64,000 bases of DNA from Fervidobacterium changbaicum (GTDB lineage Bacteria; Thermotogota; Thermotogae; Thermotogales; Fervidobacteriaceae), in NCBI RefSeq assembly GCF_004117075.1, contig NZ_CP026721.1, forward strand, positions 1,798,001-1,862,000. Direction: 5' to 3'. Each line of letters begins with the position of its first letter. Positions within the stretch are counted from its first letter, which is position 1. A program made the translations under genes and the position numbers. The notes under the pieces were generated by a model. The model had not been told where the DNA came from, ran no database searches, and was given only the letters and a program-made list of their open reading frames with translations. Positions 17,774-28,480 of this stretch are shown here, piece by piece.

Positions 17774-17812
17774 TCTGATAGCAGCGTTTTTGCGCAACCA
17801 GGGGGGAACCTG

Positions 17813-18340
17813 ATGAAGAAGAATTCTGCAGTTAGAATAGCAACGATCGGAATAATGTCAGCCCTTGCAACAGGCTTGATGTTTTTGGAATTTCCCATAT
17901 TTCCATCTGTCAATTTCCTAAAATTCGATCCAAGCGACATACTCCCATTACTTGCAGGATTCATCTTCGGACCAATTGACGGGATATTGGTGCTGCTGAT
18001 AAAAGACATACTCTTCTTCTTACTAAAATCCGGCGACATCGTGGGCATTGCGATGAATTTTGCAGCAGGTGCATCTTTCTTACTACCAGCTATCTACATA
18101 TACCGAATCAGGGAGAACAGAGCGTTTGAAATAATCGGCTACGTCGTCGGTGTGGTCGTAGTTGCAGGCGTCATGACCGTACTCAACATGATTGTTGTAC
18201 CGTTGTACTGGAAGATCCCGTTGCAGGAAACTTTGAAGTATCTTCCGATTATCGCTGCTTTTAATGCGATAAAGTTTTCAATCGATGCGGTTGTAACAAG
18301 CTTAATCAGAGAACGAATAGCGAGAATTTTTGAAAATTAA
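17813..18340 (+). CDS. ribU: RibU-type ECF transporter substrate-binding (S) component for riboflavin
   Basis: 175 residues, six hydrophobic segments and a basic N-terminus. Characteristic RibU stretches are [35 protein letters not shown] and [17 protein letters not shown]. RibU captures riboflavin in the membrane and needs the shared EcfA/A'/T energising module, which must be encoded elsewhere. No FMN riboswitch is visible upstream. Its place inside the ribosomal block between rpmA and rplM recalls the Thermotoga arrangement. The start follows AGGGGGGAACCTG. Confidence 0.88.
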   Translation: MKKNSAVRIATIGIMSALATGLMFLEFPIFPSVNFLKFDPSDILPLLAGFIFGPIDGILVLLIKDILFFLLKSGDIVGIAMNFAAGASFLLPAIYIYRIRENRAFEIIGYVVGVVVVAGVMTVLNMIVVPLYWKIPLQETLKYLPIIAAFNAIKFSIDAVVTSLIRERIARIFEN

Positions 18341-18384
18341 AATATTCGAAACGATTAGAAGGAAAGCGAAGGGAGGAAAGTGAA

Positions 18385-18828
18385 ATGGCAAGGCCATTAC
18401 CCATACAGAAAACCACATTTCCAAAAGTAGAAAGAAAATGGTATCTTGTCGATGCCGCAGACAAGCCACTTGGCAGGCTTGCAACCAGAATTGCCCTTTT
18501 GCTCCAGGGCAAGAACGAACCCACGTGGTCACCACACCTCGATAACGGCAATTTTGTGGTTGTGATAAATGCAGAAAAGGTGAAACTCACAGGTAAGAAA
18601 GTGAAACAAAAAGTCTACTACCACCACTCTGGATACCCCGGTGGTCTCAAATCCCAGACCGCAGAACAGATACTCGAAAGCCACCCAGAGAGGCTCATCG
18701 AACTTGCGGTTAAGAGGATGCTTCCAAAAACAACGCTTGGTAGACACCAATTCAAGAGATTGAAAGTGTACACCGGCGAGCATCATCCACACGAAGCGCA
18801 AAAACCTGAGAAGGTAGAACTTCTCTGA
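18385..18828 (+). CDS. rplM: Ribosomal protein uL13
   Basis: 147 residues with [19 protein letters not shown], a [19 protein letters not shown] segment, [16 protein letters not shown] and the end motif [17 protein letters not shown]. Ordinary length. It forms an operon with rpsI 15 bases downstream. The ribosome site is GGGAGG. Confidence 0.97.
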   Translation: MARPLPIQKTTFPKVERKWYLVDAADKPLGRLATRIALLLQGKNEPTWSPHLDNGNFVVVINAEKVKLTGKKVKQKVYYHHSGYPGGLKSQTAEQILESHPERLIELAVKRMLPKTTLGRHQFKRLKVYTGEHHPHEAQKPEKVELL

Positions 18829-18843
18829 TAGGGAGGGAAATAA

Positions 18844-19242
18844 ATGGCTGACATCTACATGGGCACAGGTAGGAGGAAGACTTCAACCGCCAGAGTTTAC
18901 CTCAGACCAGGAACAGGAAAAATAGAGATCAACGACAAAGTCTACAACGACTTCAATGAGTACTTTGAGAATAAAGTATGGACAATGCACGCAATTGAAC
19001 CACTCAAAGTCACAGGCCTTGAGGGCACGTTCGATATTCAAATCAGAGTTGAAGGTGGCGGTAAGAACGGACAAGCCGGCGCTGTCAGGCTCGGTCTTGC
19101 AAGGGCACTTGTTGCATTCAATCCTGACCTTAGAAAGACACTCAGGGACAGAGGATTCCTCACAAGAGACCCAAGAATGGTCGAAAGAAAGAAATACGGT
19201 CTCAAGAAAGCAAGAAGGGCTCCACAATTCTCCAAGCGTTAA
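18844..19242 (+). CDS. rpsI: Ribosomal protein uS9
   Basis: 132 residues: [19 protein letters not shown] at the N-terminus, [19 protein letters not shown] in the middle, and the basic C-terminal tail [12 protein letters not shown], which reaches the decoding centre. Complete. It is followed by an intrinsic terminator. Confidence 0.97.
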   Translation: MADIYMGTGRRKTSTARVYLRPGTGKIEINDKVYNDFNEYFENKVWTMHAIEPLKVTGLEGTFDIQIRVEGGGKNGQAGAVRLGLARALVAFNPDLRKTLRDRGFLTRDPRMVERKKYGLKKARRAPQFSKR

Positions 19243-19296
19243 TTTTGCATTCTCAACTGGCTTCACTTTGCAATTAGCTCGCATGATTCCAAATTA

Positions 19297-19335
19297 GGTG
19301 GCGGATGGCACGTTCCATCTGCTACCTTTATTTTC
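19297..19335 (+). terminator. Intrinsic terminator after rpsI
   Basis: A 12-bp stem with two G-U pairs (19297-19308 with 19315-19326) around CACGTT, followed by TTTATTTTC. It separates the ribosomal operon from dnaG; no clear promoter is visible between it and dnaG, so partial readthrough is likely. Confidence 0.8.
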
Positions 19336-19383
19336 ATGATTTTCCCACTTGTCTGCCCCGCTTCAAGAAAGGAGCGGAACGGT

Positions 19384-21081
19384 ATGATACCGAAGGATAT
19401 AATCGAAAAAATTAGGGAGAAAAACGACATCGTCGAAGTCATCTCAGAATACGTCAACCTCCAAAAAGTCGGTTCCAACTACCGAGGTCTTTGCCCGTTT
19501 CACCTTGAGACCACACCTTCGTTCTACGTGAGCCCGCAGAAGGGCATATACCACTGTTTCGGTTGCGGAGCTTCCGGGGATGTTATCAAATTCGTCCAGG
19601 AAATAGAGAACATCTCGTACGTGGAAGCTGTAAGAAAACTTGGAGAGCGCGTCGGTATAGCCGTTTCTTACACACAAGAAGACGAAATCAGAAATAAATA
19701 CTACACATTCTACAAAGAACTGCACCAGCTTTACAAATCAAAACTGAATCAAAGCACAGTTGCTTTTGAATATCTTAAAAAGCGTGGGTTTGATGCAAGG
19801 GAGATATCACTTTACGAATTCGGCTTCTCACCGTCTGATTCAAAACTCCCACAACAAGTTGCGCAAAAATTGAGGCTTAGTAAGGATGAAATTGAAAAAT
19901 TCGGCTTTTCTAACACAGATCCGTTCGCTGGCAGGCTCATCATACCGATAACTGATGATTTTGGCAGGGTGATAGCGTTCGGTGGAAGGCTCATTGGCGA
20001 AGGTGTACCAAAATACCTCAACTCCCAAGATACACTGCTTTTCAAAAAATCCTCCACGTTCTACATGCTCAGCTTTGCCAAAGAGCATATAAAGGAAGTC
20101 GATTACGTTATCATCTGCGAAGGCTATTTCGATGCACTTGCGTTCCACAGAGCGGGTATAAAGAACGCGGTGGCAACACTCGGAACTGCCCTAACGAAAC
20201 TTCACATATACAAACTCAAAAAACTCACAACGAATATCGTACTTGCATACGATTCAGACAGTGCAGGGATAAAGGCGGCCCTCAGAAGTTTGGAGATGCT
20301 CATCCCAGAAGGTTTCAACGTAGTCATCGCAAGCTTCGAAGAGGCAAAGGACGCAGATGAGACGTACTCGAAATTCGGAACCAAAGGGCTTGTTAAGGTC
20401 CTTGACAGTAGCGTTGGCGCAGAACAGTTCGTTGTTGAAAGCCTTGCCAAACAGTACGATTTATCGAACCCCAGCGGGTTCAACACATTTGTGAAAGTGC
20501 TGAAAAATTGGGAGCGCATCTTCTCCACGAACCCAAAAAGCATCGAAAAATTCTATGAGCACGCAGCCGCAACGGCAGGTGTAACAAAAGAAGAACTCAA
20601 AAACTTACTTTCTTCCCAGAGCATTCAAACACCAAACCAGCAGCAAAGATATCCGCAAAACCAAAACGTCCAACTTCCCAAAACGCCCGTGAAAAAAGTC
20701 CCAACAACCGAAGACTACCTTGTCTATATGTACTTCAACTACCCGGAACTTTTCAAGCAAATCGAATTCACACCCGATTTACTCGAGGGCAAGGCAAGGG
20801 AATTTTTCCTTATCGCAAAAGATTTGAACGTTTCGCTCGATTCGTTGTCTAAATATATGGGAGATTTCGTTAAAGAGGTTTTTGACAAAATCGATTTCGA
20901 AGTGGACGACAAAGTAGTGGAATACATAAAGAAAGACCTCGAACTCAGACGCATAGACAAGCGCATTGCAGAAATCGACTCCCTCGTTCTCAAAGCAACA
21001 TCCGAAGATGAAAAACGCATACTTTTGAAAGCACGCACAGAATTGGTTCGCCAAAAGATGAGAATCAAAAATCAAAAATAA
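19384..21081 (+). CDS. dnaG: DNA primase
   Basis: 565 residues from ATG 19384 (after GGAG; the frame upstream overlaps the terminator). The CHC2 zinc finger (about 37-62) reads [20 protein letters not shown] then HCFGCGASG. The TOPRIM domain has [13 protein letters not shown] with the glutamate and [14 protein letters not shown] with the DxD metal site. The C-terminal ~130 residues form a helical DnaB-interaction domain, after a Q/N/P-rich linker near residues 425-450. It makes RNA primers for replication. It forms the macromolecular-synthesis pair with rpoD downstream. Confidence 0.96.
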   Translation: MIPKDIIEKIREKNDIVEVISEYVNLQKVGSNYRGLCPFHLETTPSFYVSPQKGIYHCFGCGASGDVIKFVQEIENISYVEAVRKLGERVGIAVSYTQEDEIRNKYYTFYKELHQLYKSKLNQSTVAFEYLKKRGFDAREISLYEFGFSPSDSKLPQQVAQKLRLSKDEIEKFGFSNTDPFAGRLIIPITDDFGRVIAFGGRLIGEGVPKYLNSQDTLLFKKSSTFYMLSFAKEHIKEVDYVIICEGYFDALAFHRAGIKNAVATLGTALTKLHIYKLKKLTTNIVLAYDSDSAGIKAALRSLEMLIPEGFNVVIASFEEAKDADETYSKFGTKGLVKVLDSSVGAEQFVVESLAKQYDLSNPSGFNTFVKVLKNWERIFSTNPKSIEKFYEHAAATAGVTKEELKNLLSSQSIQTPNQQQRYPQNQNVQLPKTPVKKVPTTEDYLVYMYFNYPELFKQIEFTPDLLEGKAREFFLIAKDLNVSLDSLSKYMGDFVKEVFDKIDFEVDDKVVEYIKKDLELRRIDKRIAEIDSLVLKATSEDEKRILLKARTELVRQKMRIKNQK

Positions 21082-21119
21082 AAATAAAGTCCCTCAATAC
21101 AGTGAGGAGGTGTTTTTGT

Positions 21120-22235
21120 ATGTCAAAAACAGCGGTAAAAGACAACACAGAACTCCAGAAAAAGCTCGAAAAACTCATCGAACTCGGCAAAAGAAAAGGC
21201 TACATCACCTACGATGACATCGACCGCACCTTCCCGCCGGGAGAAAGCGATGTGGTTGACGGAAATCTGGATTTTGTTTACGAAACACTTGAGAAGAACA
21301 AAATAGAGATTAGAGATACAACCGACTTTGCCAGCATGGAAGAAGAGCTCAAGCACTACCTAAGCGAAGGACCTGAGGTTTTTGATAGCACCGAGCCGAA
21401 AGACCTGATAAAGATGTACCTGCGCGATATAGGAAAAATTAGGCTCCTTACACCATCCGAAGAACGAAGACTGGCGCAGAGAGCTCAGATGGGAGATAAG
21501 AAAGCGAAAGAAGAACTCATTATATCAAACCTCAGACTTGTTGTCAGCATGGCGAAAAGATACCTTGGAAAAGGCCTTTCGTTCTTAGATCTCATCCAAG
21601 AAGGCAGCTTGGGTCTAATCAAGGCGGTTGAAAAATTCGACTGGTCGAAAGGTTACAAATTCTCCACCTACGCAACATGGTGGATAAGACAAGCAATCAC
21701 AAGGGCGATCGCAGACCAGGCAAGAACGATCAGAGTTCCGGTCCACATGGTGGAAACGATAAACAAGATACAAAAAATCAAAAGAGAATACATGCAAGAA
21801 CACGGTGAAGAACCACCACTGGAATACATCGCAGAGCAGGTTGGAAAACCGGTTGAAAAAATAGAGGAAATCTTGCAATCAACTCCTGAAATACTCTCTT
21901 TGGAAACACCTGTAGGCGAAGAAGAAGACTCTTCTATGGCTGATTTTGTTGCCGACGAATCCGTTGGTTCACCTAAGAAAGAAGCAATAAGAACGCTCAT
22001 GAAAGAAGAAATCGATAAATTATTGGAAACACTCAACGACAGAGAAAAGATGGTTTTAAAAATGAGGTACGGTATACTCGATGGGAAGCCCAAAACACTT
22101 GAAGAAGTAGGTCAGTACTTCGGTGTCACTCGTGAAAGGATAAGGCAGATAGAAGTCAAAGCGCTAAGAAAACTCAGACATCCTTCACGTAGCAGATACT
22201 TAAGGTTACTCCAGAAACTCGCCGAAGAAGACTAA
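21120..22235 (+). CDS. rpoD: Primary sigma factor (sigma-A/RpoD)
   Basis: 371 residues from ATG 21120, preceded by GAGGAGGTG. Region 1.1 is short. Region 1.2 is [20 protein letters not shown]. Region 2 has [20 protein letters not shown], then [20 protein letters not shown] for -10 recognition and melting. Region 3 begins [17 protein letters not shown]. Region 4 is [20 protein letters not shown] for -35 binding. The intact region 3.0 fits the extended -10 promoters seen in this window. Confidence 0.97.
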   Translation: MSKTAVKDNTELQKKLEKLIELGKRKGYITYDDIDRTFPPGESDVVDGNLDFVYETLEKNKIEIRDTTDFASMEEELKHYLSEGPEVFDSTEPKDLIKMYLRDIGKIRLLTPSEERRLAQRAQMGDKKAKEELIISNLRLVVSMAKRYLGKGLSFLDLIQEGSLGLIKAVEKFDWSKGYKFSTYATWWIRQAITRAIADQARTIRVPVHMVETINKIQKIKREYMQEHGEEPPLEYIAEQVGKPVEKIEEILQSTPEILSLETPVGEEEDSSMADFVADESVGSPKKEAIRTLMKEEIDKLLETLNDREKMVLKMRYGILDGKPKTLEEVGQYFGVTRERIRQIEVKALRKLRHPSRSRYLRLLQKLAEED

Positions 22236-22255
22236 AAATATTAAGGAATGAGACC

Positions 22256-24901
22256 ATGATAAGACAAATTTACGACACGATATTAAAAATCTCCTTCAGA
22301 AACTTCATCAAACACTGGAAAGTAGGCTTACTTGCAATCCTTGGCACGATGGTGGCCACCATGCTCCTTGTTGGTGGCCTTTCTTTAAATGATTCTGTTT
22401 CCGCTTATTTGCATGAAAAACTTACGAAAAACTTCGGAGAAGTTGATTTAATAATCAAAGATAAGGCAGATACGATATTCTTGCCAAAGGCTGTTAATGC
22501 AGAATCTGTCGAGTCATTGCTCAAGCAATACCCTCAAGTAAAAAAATACGTTTCTGTCAAACTTGCCCAAGTAACTGCTAAGATAAAAGGAAAATACGTT
22601 GACCTATTTGCAATAGCGATTAACAAGAACTTTGAAAAATTTCTTGGGCAGAAGGTTCAGCCGTTCACCATCAGTGAAGATACAGCAAAAGCATTTGGAA
22701 TTAACATCGGTGATGAGATAGAGATAATCACGGCGAAAACCTCTTTCAACATCAAAATTGGAGCCTTTGGTAAAGGTATACTCAATTTTCGTGGCGAAAC
22801 AGCCTCGGCAAACGGGACTATCTTTTTGCCAGAAAGTTATTTTGAAGAATACGGCGTTTATCCATTGAAAGACCCGAACGTCTATTTTGTCTCCACGAAT
22901 TTGCTCGTCGAACAACACAAAACATTTGCTAAAGAATTGGAAGGGAAAGAAGGCTCAATACGAATCACCGCTGGCAAATACAGATTATCAACTTCCCCGT
23001 TGAATAAAATTATCGGCTATCTCTTCATTGGATTTTCCGGGTTCACAGTTATTTCAAGCTTTCTTTTCGTCTCCTCGTTCTTTGGCATTATCGTTGAGGA
23101 ACGCAAACGTTCACTTGGTGTATTAAGGGCGTTGGGTTACACAAGTCTTCGCATGTTCTCAGTCCTATTTGTTGAAGGATTGCTTTACCTGATATCTTCA
23201 GAAATCGTTGGTGCAGTTGCTGGGATATTTTTCGGTATCTACCTACTTGATAAAATCAACTCATTCAGAAGAGAAGACCAGCTCTTTGCATTTGTCCAGG
23301 ATAGAATACCTTTCAGCATATCGCTCTCAACCATCGTCCTTGGTATCCTTATTGCCATGATTGTTCCTATCATTATCCTTGCCTACCGTAGCATGGAATT
23401 TTCCCAAATTTCCCCATCCGAACTGTATGGTGATAGACCTGTTGAAAAAAGGAAAAAGAAAGGAAAAGTAAAGAAAGTTTTCGTTGCGATTGCAGGAATT
23501 CTTCTTTTCCTCTTTCTTTTGCGTACATCGTACGTCTACGCACTTTTGGGATTACTTTCCATCGTTCCTCTATTCTACCGCAATTCCTTAGTCACATTTA
23601 TATACGGACTTTCCATCCTTGCTTCGGTCTACCCTCTTGTAGGCTCTGGTGGAGCGAAAGATTTACTTATCCGCTCAGGTTTTGTGCTTGTTGGAAGTAT
23701 ATACTCTATCTTTGCTTTCATCCCATATGCCAAAGTGTTTTTCGAACGCTTCAAAAATGTGTCCGTTGTTTTGGCGTTATCTTACATCGACAAACACAAA
23801 ATGCGCAACTTTGCGATGTTTGTAATATACGCCGTCACACTTATTTTAATTCTTGTGAGTGCAATAGTTCCAACGAGCATTTCTGAATACATAAAAGAAA
23901 AGAAGGAAGAAGGCGCGTTTGGTTACAACTTCATCATCGTTGAAAACCCCATTAAAACATTCTTCGGTTCCTACAAATACCTCAACGATGAACAATTCGT
24001 CTCAAAATTCCAAGCACTTGTTCCTATCCAACTTGTCCAAGCATCGTTCCCAAATGACAAAAAGAAGTACACAATAATCGTTTCAGACGAGAGAATATTC
24101 CAACACCTAAAGCTCCCGAGTGAAAAGTTAATGAACGATATCCGAAAAGAAAACTGGTCAAAAGTACCAGATAAAACATTGTACCTGTCAAACAAAATCC
24201 TAAAAACTCCTGGCGTAGAAGTCACAATGGTTTTAAAAGGTGTTTTGCCTGGCATCTCACCAAAAATTGTTGAAACGCTTTACATAAAAGGTGTCTACGA
24301 CCCCCAGGAAACCTTGCTCCCCATGGACGGCGTTCTCATCTGGAGAAACAAAAAATTCTTCGGTGCCATCAGCGGTTACGCAGGCGTTATCAATGACCCA
24401 CAAAAGGCACTCGAAGCCCAAGAATTTGTCACAAGAAAGCTTGACGGTGCGTTTTATATAACCGGAGAAATCGAAAAACTATACGCATCTATCAACAACC
24501 TTGTTGACTTATCTTTGCAGCTTTTCCAACTCGGCTTTATCGCTGGTTTTGCCGGCTTGGCAATAATTACCTTTAGAAACGTTTATGCGCGTAAGAAAGA
24601 AATCGGTATGCTAAGAGCCATAGGGGCGGATAGCAAAGTAGTTTATCGAATGTTCATCTACGAAGCAGTGGCTATAGTACTCATTGCAACAATCGTTGCG
24701 ATACTCGCAAGCATATTCGTTGTCAAAGACCTCGTTGCCTTTGTCCAACCTTTGCTCAGTTCATTCAAGGTAGTGATACCGTTTTGGAAAGTATTTGTAA
24801 CCTTAGCTGGCGTTTTTGGAATTACAATAATATTTGTCTCACTTCCTGCGAGTATATCGCAGAAGATTCCACCCTCAGAGGCGTTGAGGGTGTTTGATTG
24901 A
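22256..24901 (+). CDS. Large FtsX/MacB-type ABC permease
   Basis: 881 residues. One N-terminal membrane helix (~22-42) is followed by a ~200-residue MacB-like periplasmic domain, then an FtsX domain with three helices (~255-385) carrying ERKRSLGVLRALGYTSLRMF. Several hydrophobic helices follow (~405-510), then a second extracytoplasmic region and a second FtsX domain (~750-875) with ARKKEIGMLRAIGADSKVVY. The layout is that of 8-10-helix LolC/MacB-type permeases. The partner ATPase is not in the window. Substrate unknown; lipoprotein or antibiotic export or envelope stress are typical for the family. It starts 20 bases after rpoD with no promoter between. Confidence 0.85.
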   Translation: MIRQIYDTILKISFRNFIKHWKVGLLAILGTMVATMLLVGGLSLNDSVSAYLHEKLTKNFGEVDLIIKDKADTIFLPKAVNAESVESLLKQYPQVKKYVSVKLAQVTAKIKGKYVDLFAIAINKNFEKFLGQKVQPFTISEDTAKAFGINIGDEIEIITAKTSFNIKIGAFGKGILNFRGETASANGTIFLPESYFEEYGVYPLKDPNVYFVSTNLLVEQHKTFAKELEGKEGSIRITAGKYRLSTSPLNKIIGYLFIGFSGFTVISSFLFVSSFFGIIVEERKRSLGVLRALGYTSLRMFSVLFVEGLLYLISSEIVGAVAGIFFGIYLLDKINSFRREDQLFAFVQDRIPFSISLSTIVLGILIAMIVPIIILAYRSMEFSQISPSELYGDRPVEKRKKKGKVKKVFVAIAGILLFLFLLRTSYVYALLGLLSIVPLFYRNSLVTFIYGLSILASVYPLVGSGGAKDLLIRSGFVLVGSIYSIFAFIPYAKVFFERFKNVSVVLALSYIDKHKMRNFAMFVIYAVTLILILVSAIVPTSISEYIKEKKEEGAFGYNFIIVENPIKTFFGSYKYLNDEQFVSKFQALVPIQLVQASFPNDKKKYTIIVSDERIFQHLKLPSEKLMNDIRKENWSKVPDKTLYLSNKILKTPGVEVTMVLKGVLPGISPKIVETLYIKGVYDPQETLLPMDGVLIWRNKKFFGAISGYAGVINDPQKALEAQEFVTRKLDGAFYITGEIEKLYASINNLVDLSLQLFQLGFIAGFAGLAIITFRNVYARKKEIGMLRAIGADSKVVYRMFIYEAVAIVLIATIVAILASIFVVKDLVAFVQPLLSSFKVVIPFWKVFVTLAGVFGITIIFVSLPASISQKIPPSEALRVFD

Positions 24902-24909
24902 AAAATTCT

Positions 24910-24937
24910 TTGGAAGTTTGTTTGGACATGGTATAAT
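24910..24937 (+). promoter_or_regulatory. Promoter of the polysaccharide export operon
   Basis: TTGGAA (24910-24915), a 16-base spacer, then TGG-TATAAT with the -10 at 24932-24937, 51 bases before the SLBB-protein start. Confidence 0.85.
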
Positions 24938-24988
24938 CTAATGGTATAGTAGTTTAAAATTAAACATAAAAAGGGGTGTACACAAGGC

Positions 24989-27900
24989 ATGAAAAAAGTC
25001 TTCATTGGTACAATCTTACTGCTCACACTAACTACTATTTTTGCCTACGCCGTTCGGGTAGGAGATACTATTGCTATCGAAGTTTTTGGTCAAACCGAAT
25101 TCAGTAGGACGGTTAAGGTAGCTTTTGATGGAACGATTCCTTATCCATACGCCGGGAATGTGAAAGTTGTGGGACTCACTACAGACCAAATCAAATCGAT
25201 AATCGAACAGACAGTGCGCAGGTTTATAAAAGACCCCGTTGTTACCGTTTACGTTGTCGACTACGGACCTATGTACGTATACCTCCAAGGAGCTATCAAC
25301 CGTACATTTGATATTTCGAACTACAAAGAAGTCACTCTAACCCAGCTGTTCTCACTCTTGGGGCTATCCCCGTCGTCTGAGATAGACTTTGAAACAATTC
25401 AACTGAGACGAGCAGGAAAAACGCAAACGTTGAATATGCTTTCGTATTTTTACGATGGGACCATCACAGACGACCCGAAGCTCCAAGAAGGTGATGTAAT
25501 TTACTTCCCGCCTTTGAAATATAGCCAAACAATCCAAGTTAGCGGTGCTTACACTTACATTGGCAGATACGAGCCTGGCATGACTTTAAAAACATTAATT
25601 TTACGCCTTGGAACACTTGATAAAGAAAAAGCGGTCCTCGAAAGTTCATACCTTACGATTTCAGGAAAAACAATAGTTGTAAACCTCGAGGATGTTATTA
25701 GTGGAAAAATCGATTACCCAATTTTGTCTGGTTCATCGCTATACATCCCAAAGCGTGAAGAACGATTCATTTACGTTGTTGGCTTTGTGCCTTCTCCTGG
25801 TCCAAAAACTTTCCTTTCAACAGAACCTCTAACTCTTGCATACGCACTTGCCAAATCTGGTGGCATCTCTCCAGATAACGAAAAATGGATAGAAAAAATC
25901 ACAATAACAACCCCTGATGGGAAAACACGAGAATACACGCCAGATATCATTAAATCATCGGAAAATCTCCTATTGCAAACGGGTTCTATCGTGAACGTTG
26001 TAAAGTACCCAGAGTTTAAAGTATACCTAACAGGAGATTTCTCTACAGGTTTAATTGTCTTTGAACCAACTGAACCAAAGACACTTAAAACATTACTTAC
26101 AAAAGTAGGTGGCTTAAAGACAGACCAGCTCAAATGGATAGAATGGATAAAGATAAATAACAAACTTGTGGACCTGGCAAAGCTCGATGATTACACACTT
26201 TCAAACAACGACAGTGTCGAAATCAAGAAATACCCAGAATTCAGAGTGTATGTCACAGGTGATTACAAACCGGGCATAGTATCATTCGAACCAGACGAAC
26301 CAAGAACACTCGAAGGGTTGTTGACAAAACTTGGTGGAATACCCGTAAACGAACAAAAATGGATAGAGAGTGTAACGATAAACGGACAACCAGCTGACAT
26401 ATCAAAAGCTGCAAGCTATATGTTGAACAATGGGGATAAAGTAGAGATAAGAAGGTATGCGGAATTTAAAATCTACCTCAGTGGAGACTTTGAAACTGGA
26501 GTAATCAACTTCGAACCACAAGAGCCAAAGACATTGAAGACATTACTTACAAAGATAGGTGGCCTAAAAACAGACCAGCTCAAATGGATAGAGAGTATAA
26601 AGATAAACGATAAGGCGATAGAATTAAGCAAACTTGAAACCTACACGTTGAGAAATGGAGATAGTGTAGAGATAAAGAAATACCCGGAATTTTACGTTTA
26701 CGTCCAAGGTTATGCAAATGCAAAAGGAAAAATTGTATTTGAACCACAGGAACCAAAGACACTAAAAACCCTTATTAACAAAATCGGACTCACATCGCCA
26801 GATGTAGAAAATGAAGGTCAAGCAATAATTAATAACGCCACGGCTGTTGCACTCAAAGATGTTGTTTACTCTAATAAAGATGTTCCGCTTTCACTCGGTG
26901 ATACCGTTCTTATTTCATACGAGCCGTTCTTAGTTTACGTAACAGGTTCTGGCATGCCCGGTGTTGTTCAATTGTCTTACTATGAGCCAAAAACTCTTAG
27001 CTACATCTTCAAAAAGCTTGTTAACACGCCCGAAAACATCGAACAGGTTACACTTGTACGCAATGGAAAAGAAACCGTCTATTCACCAAACGACTTACTC
27101 TACGGACTCAAAGACTCAGTAATTGAAAGAAACGACACTGTTGTCTTCAAACAAGCACACGTCAACGCCGTCTACCTTATTGGCGATGTCTCTTCATATG
27201 TCTCGTTTGCACTCAACGAACCGATAACAATCCAAAGAATTCTTGCTAAGGTTGGCTTGAGTGATTTTAGAAGAATCGAAAGCATAACCCTTGATGGGAC
27301 AAATGTGAACTTCACATCCGATATCTCAATACCAAAAGGTGCAATTCTTAACGTCCAACTCAAGAAGCCAGTCTTTGTAACGGCAATGGGATACATCAGA
27401 AACACCGGCAGAGTGCAATTTGATTACTACGAAACACCTGATTTAAAAACACTCTTTGCCAAACTCGGTGGACTCATAGTTGGACCGGAAAATTACTACG
27501 CATCTGACAAAGTACTCGTAATACGTGAAGGAAAATTAATAGGACAGTTCGATGCGGAAAATATCTTCAAAGGCATAGAAAACGCGGAACTTAAAGATGG
27601 CGACTTCGTCTACGTAACCCAAAAAGACCCGAACCAAGTATATGTCTTCGGTAAAGGTGTTCCAAACGGGTTATTCAAATTCACACAAGGTGAAGAATTC
27701 GACCTTAGAACGCTTATCGGCAAGCTGGGCGGAATTAAAGAAGGCGTTAGCAGAAAACTGACAATCGTCACTGGTGATAAGGTCGAAAGCATCAAATGGG
27801 ACGAATATACAAACTTCAAACTTACAAGCAATAGTATCATTCTCTTCGATGTAGACAAAGAAAACTATGTCTACATCATCCGTCAAGACGGAAGACCAGA

Positions 27901-28435
27901 TATGATATACACAGACAAACCAACAACCCTTTACGAAATACTCACCAAAGTAGGAATCGACAAAAATTACAGAAAAATTGAACTCACACGCGGAACAGAG
28001 AAACAAACACTTGAACTCAAAGACCTTGCTCAAGCAAGAGGATATAATGTTTATCCAGGAGATATTGTCAGAGTGCTCGACGTTTTGCAGAACTACGCCT
28101 TCGTGTTTGGCGAAGTTAATCAGCCTGGTATAATTAAGCTGACTGAAGGAATGACCGTACTACAAGCAATACTCCTATCAGGTTCATTTACTCAAAAAGC
28201 GGCACCATCGAGCGTGTGGCTTTACAAAGGTGGAGTTGAAGGTAAACCGATACAAGTAGACCTCTCCGCCACAGTTTCTGGAGGAGTAATCAAGTTTAAC
28301 CCTGTTGTTGAGAATGGGGATATCATATTTGTACCGTCTGATCCTTGGAGAAGTGCTCTCGATTGGTTGCCTGTTATTACGAGCTTATTGGGATTTTACA
28401 CGTACACAACTAATTTGTTCGGCGGCAGCAAGTGA
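24989..28435 (+). CDS. Giant Wza-like polysaccharide export protein with many SLBB domains
   Basis: 1148 residues, about three times a typical Wza. A signal peptide (1-20, ending FAYA) is followed by the Poly_export domain (about 21-95: VRVGDTIAIEVFGQTEFS...). A long chain of ~75-residue SLBB units follows, each with a V-Y-V/L-x-G-x-F/Y opening, x-F-E-P-x-E-P-K-T-L-K and L-L-x-K-x-G-G-L. Units near residues 340, 415, 490 and 565 are close copies of each other. A hydrophobic stretch near the C-terminus (WLPVITSLLGFYTYTTNLF) may anchor it. There is no lipobox. It probably forms the envelope-spanning export conduit for the polysaccharide, working with the Wzz protein encoded next. The length suggests it bridges the wide periplasm under the toga; that is inference. 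Confidence 0.88.
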   Translation: MKKVFIGTILLLTLTTIFAYAVRVGDTIAIEVFGQTEFSRTVKVAFDGTIPYPYAGNVKVVGLTTDQIKSIIEQTVRRFIKDPVVTVYVVDYGPMYVYLQGAINRTFDISNYKEVTLTQLFSLLGLSPSSEIDFETIQLRRAGKTQTLNMLSYFYDGTITDDPKLQEGDVIYFPPLKYSQTIQVSGAYTYIGRYEPGMTLKTLILRLGTLDKEKAVLESSYLTISGKTIVVNLEDVISGKIDYPILSGSSLYIPKREERFIYVVGFVPSPGPKTFLSTEPLTLAYALAKSGGISPDNEKWIEKITITTPDGKTREYTPDIIKSSENLLLQTGSIVNVVKYPEFKVYLTGDFSTGLIVFEPTEPKTLKTLLTKVGGLKTDQLKWIEWIKINNKLVDLAKLDDYTLSNNDSVEIKKYPEFRVYVTGDYKPGIVSFEPDEPRTLEGLLTKLGGIPVNEQKWIESVTINGQPADISKAASYMLNNGDKVEIRRYAEFKIYLSGDFETGVINFEPQEPKTLKTLLTKIGGLKTDQLKWIESIKINDKAIELSKLETYTLRNGDSVEIKKYPEFYVYVQGYANAKGKIVFEPQEPKTLKTLINKIGLTSPDVENEGQAIINNATAVALKDVVYSNKDVPLSLGDTVLISYEPFLVYVTGSGMPGVVQLSYYEPKTLSYIFKKLVNTPENIEQVTLVRNGKETVYSPNDLLYGLKDSVIERNDTVVFKQAHVNAVYLIGDVSSYVSFALNEPITIQRILAKVGLSDFRRIESITLDGTNVNFTSDISIPKGAILNVQLKKPVFVTAMGYIRNTGRVQFDYYETPDLKTLFAKLGGLIVGPENYYASDKVLVIREGKLIGQFDAENIFKGIENAELKDGDFVYVTQKDPNQVYVFGKGVPNGLFKFTQGEEFDLRTLIGKLGGIKEGVSRKLTIVTGDKVESIKWDEYTNFKLTSNSIILFDVDKENYVYIIRQDGRPDMIYTDKPTTLYEILTKVGIDKNYRKIELTRGTEKQTLELKDLAQARGYNVYPGDIVRVLDVLQNYAFVFGEVNQPGIIKLTEGMTVLQAILLSGSFTQKAAPSSVWLYKGGVEGKPIQVDLSATVSGGVIKFNPVVENGDIIFVPSDPWRSALDWLPVITSLLGFYTYTTNLFGGSK
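26008..26790 (+). repeat. Tandem ~225-bp repeats inside the SLBB gene
   Basis: Four successive ~75-codon units. Units starting near 26008 and 26456 are almost identical at DNA level over about 60 bases, for example GGTGGCTTAAAGACAGACCA versus GGTGGCCTAAAAACAGACCA at the matching place. This indicates recent duplication or gene conversion of an every-second-unit period. Confidence 0.8.
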
Positions 28436-28480
28436 TGAAAAACCAAATGATTTATAAATGGACAAAGGAGGAAACCTAAT

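Noticed and set aside
26008-26790. Regular repeats could be mistaken for a CRISPR-like array
   Set aside because: Repeats are in-frame coding units of an SLBB protein with ~225-base period; no spacers.
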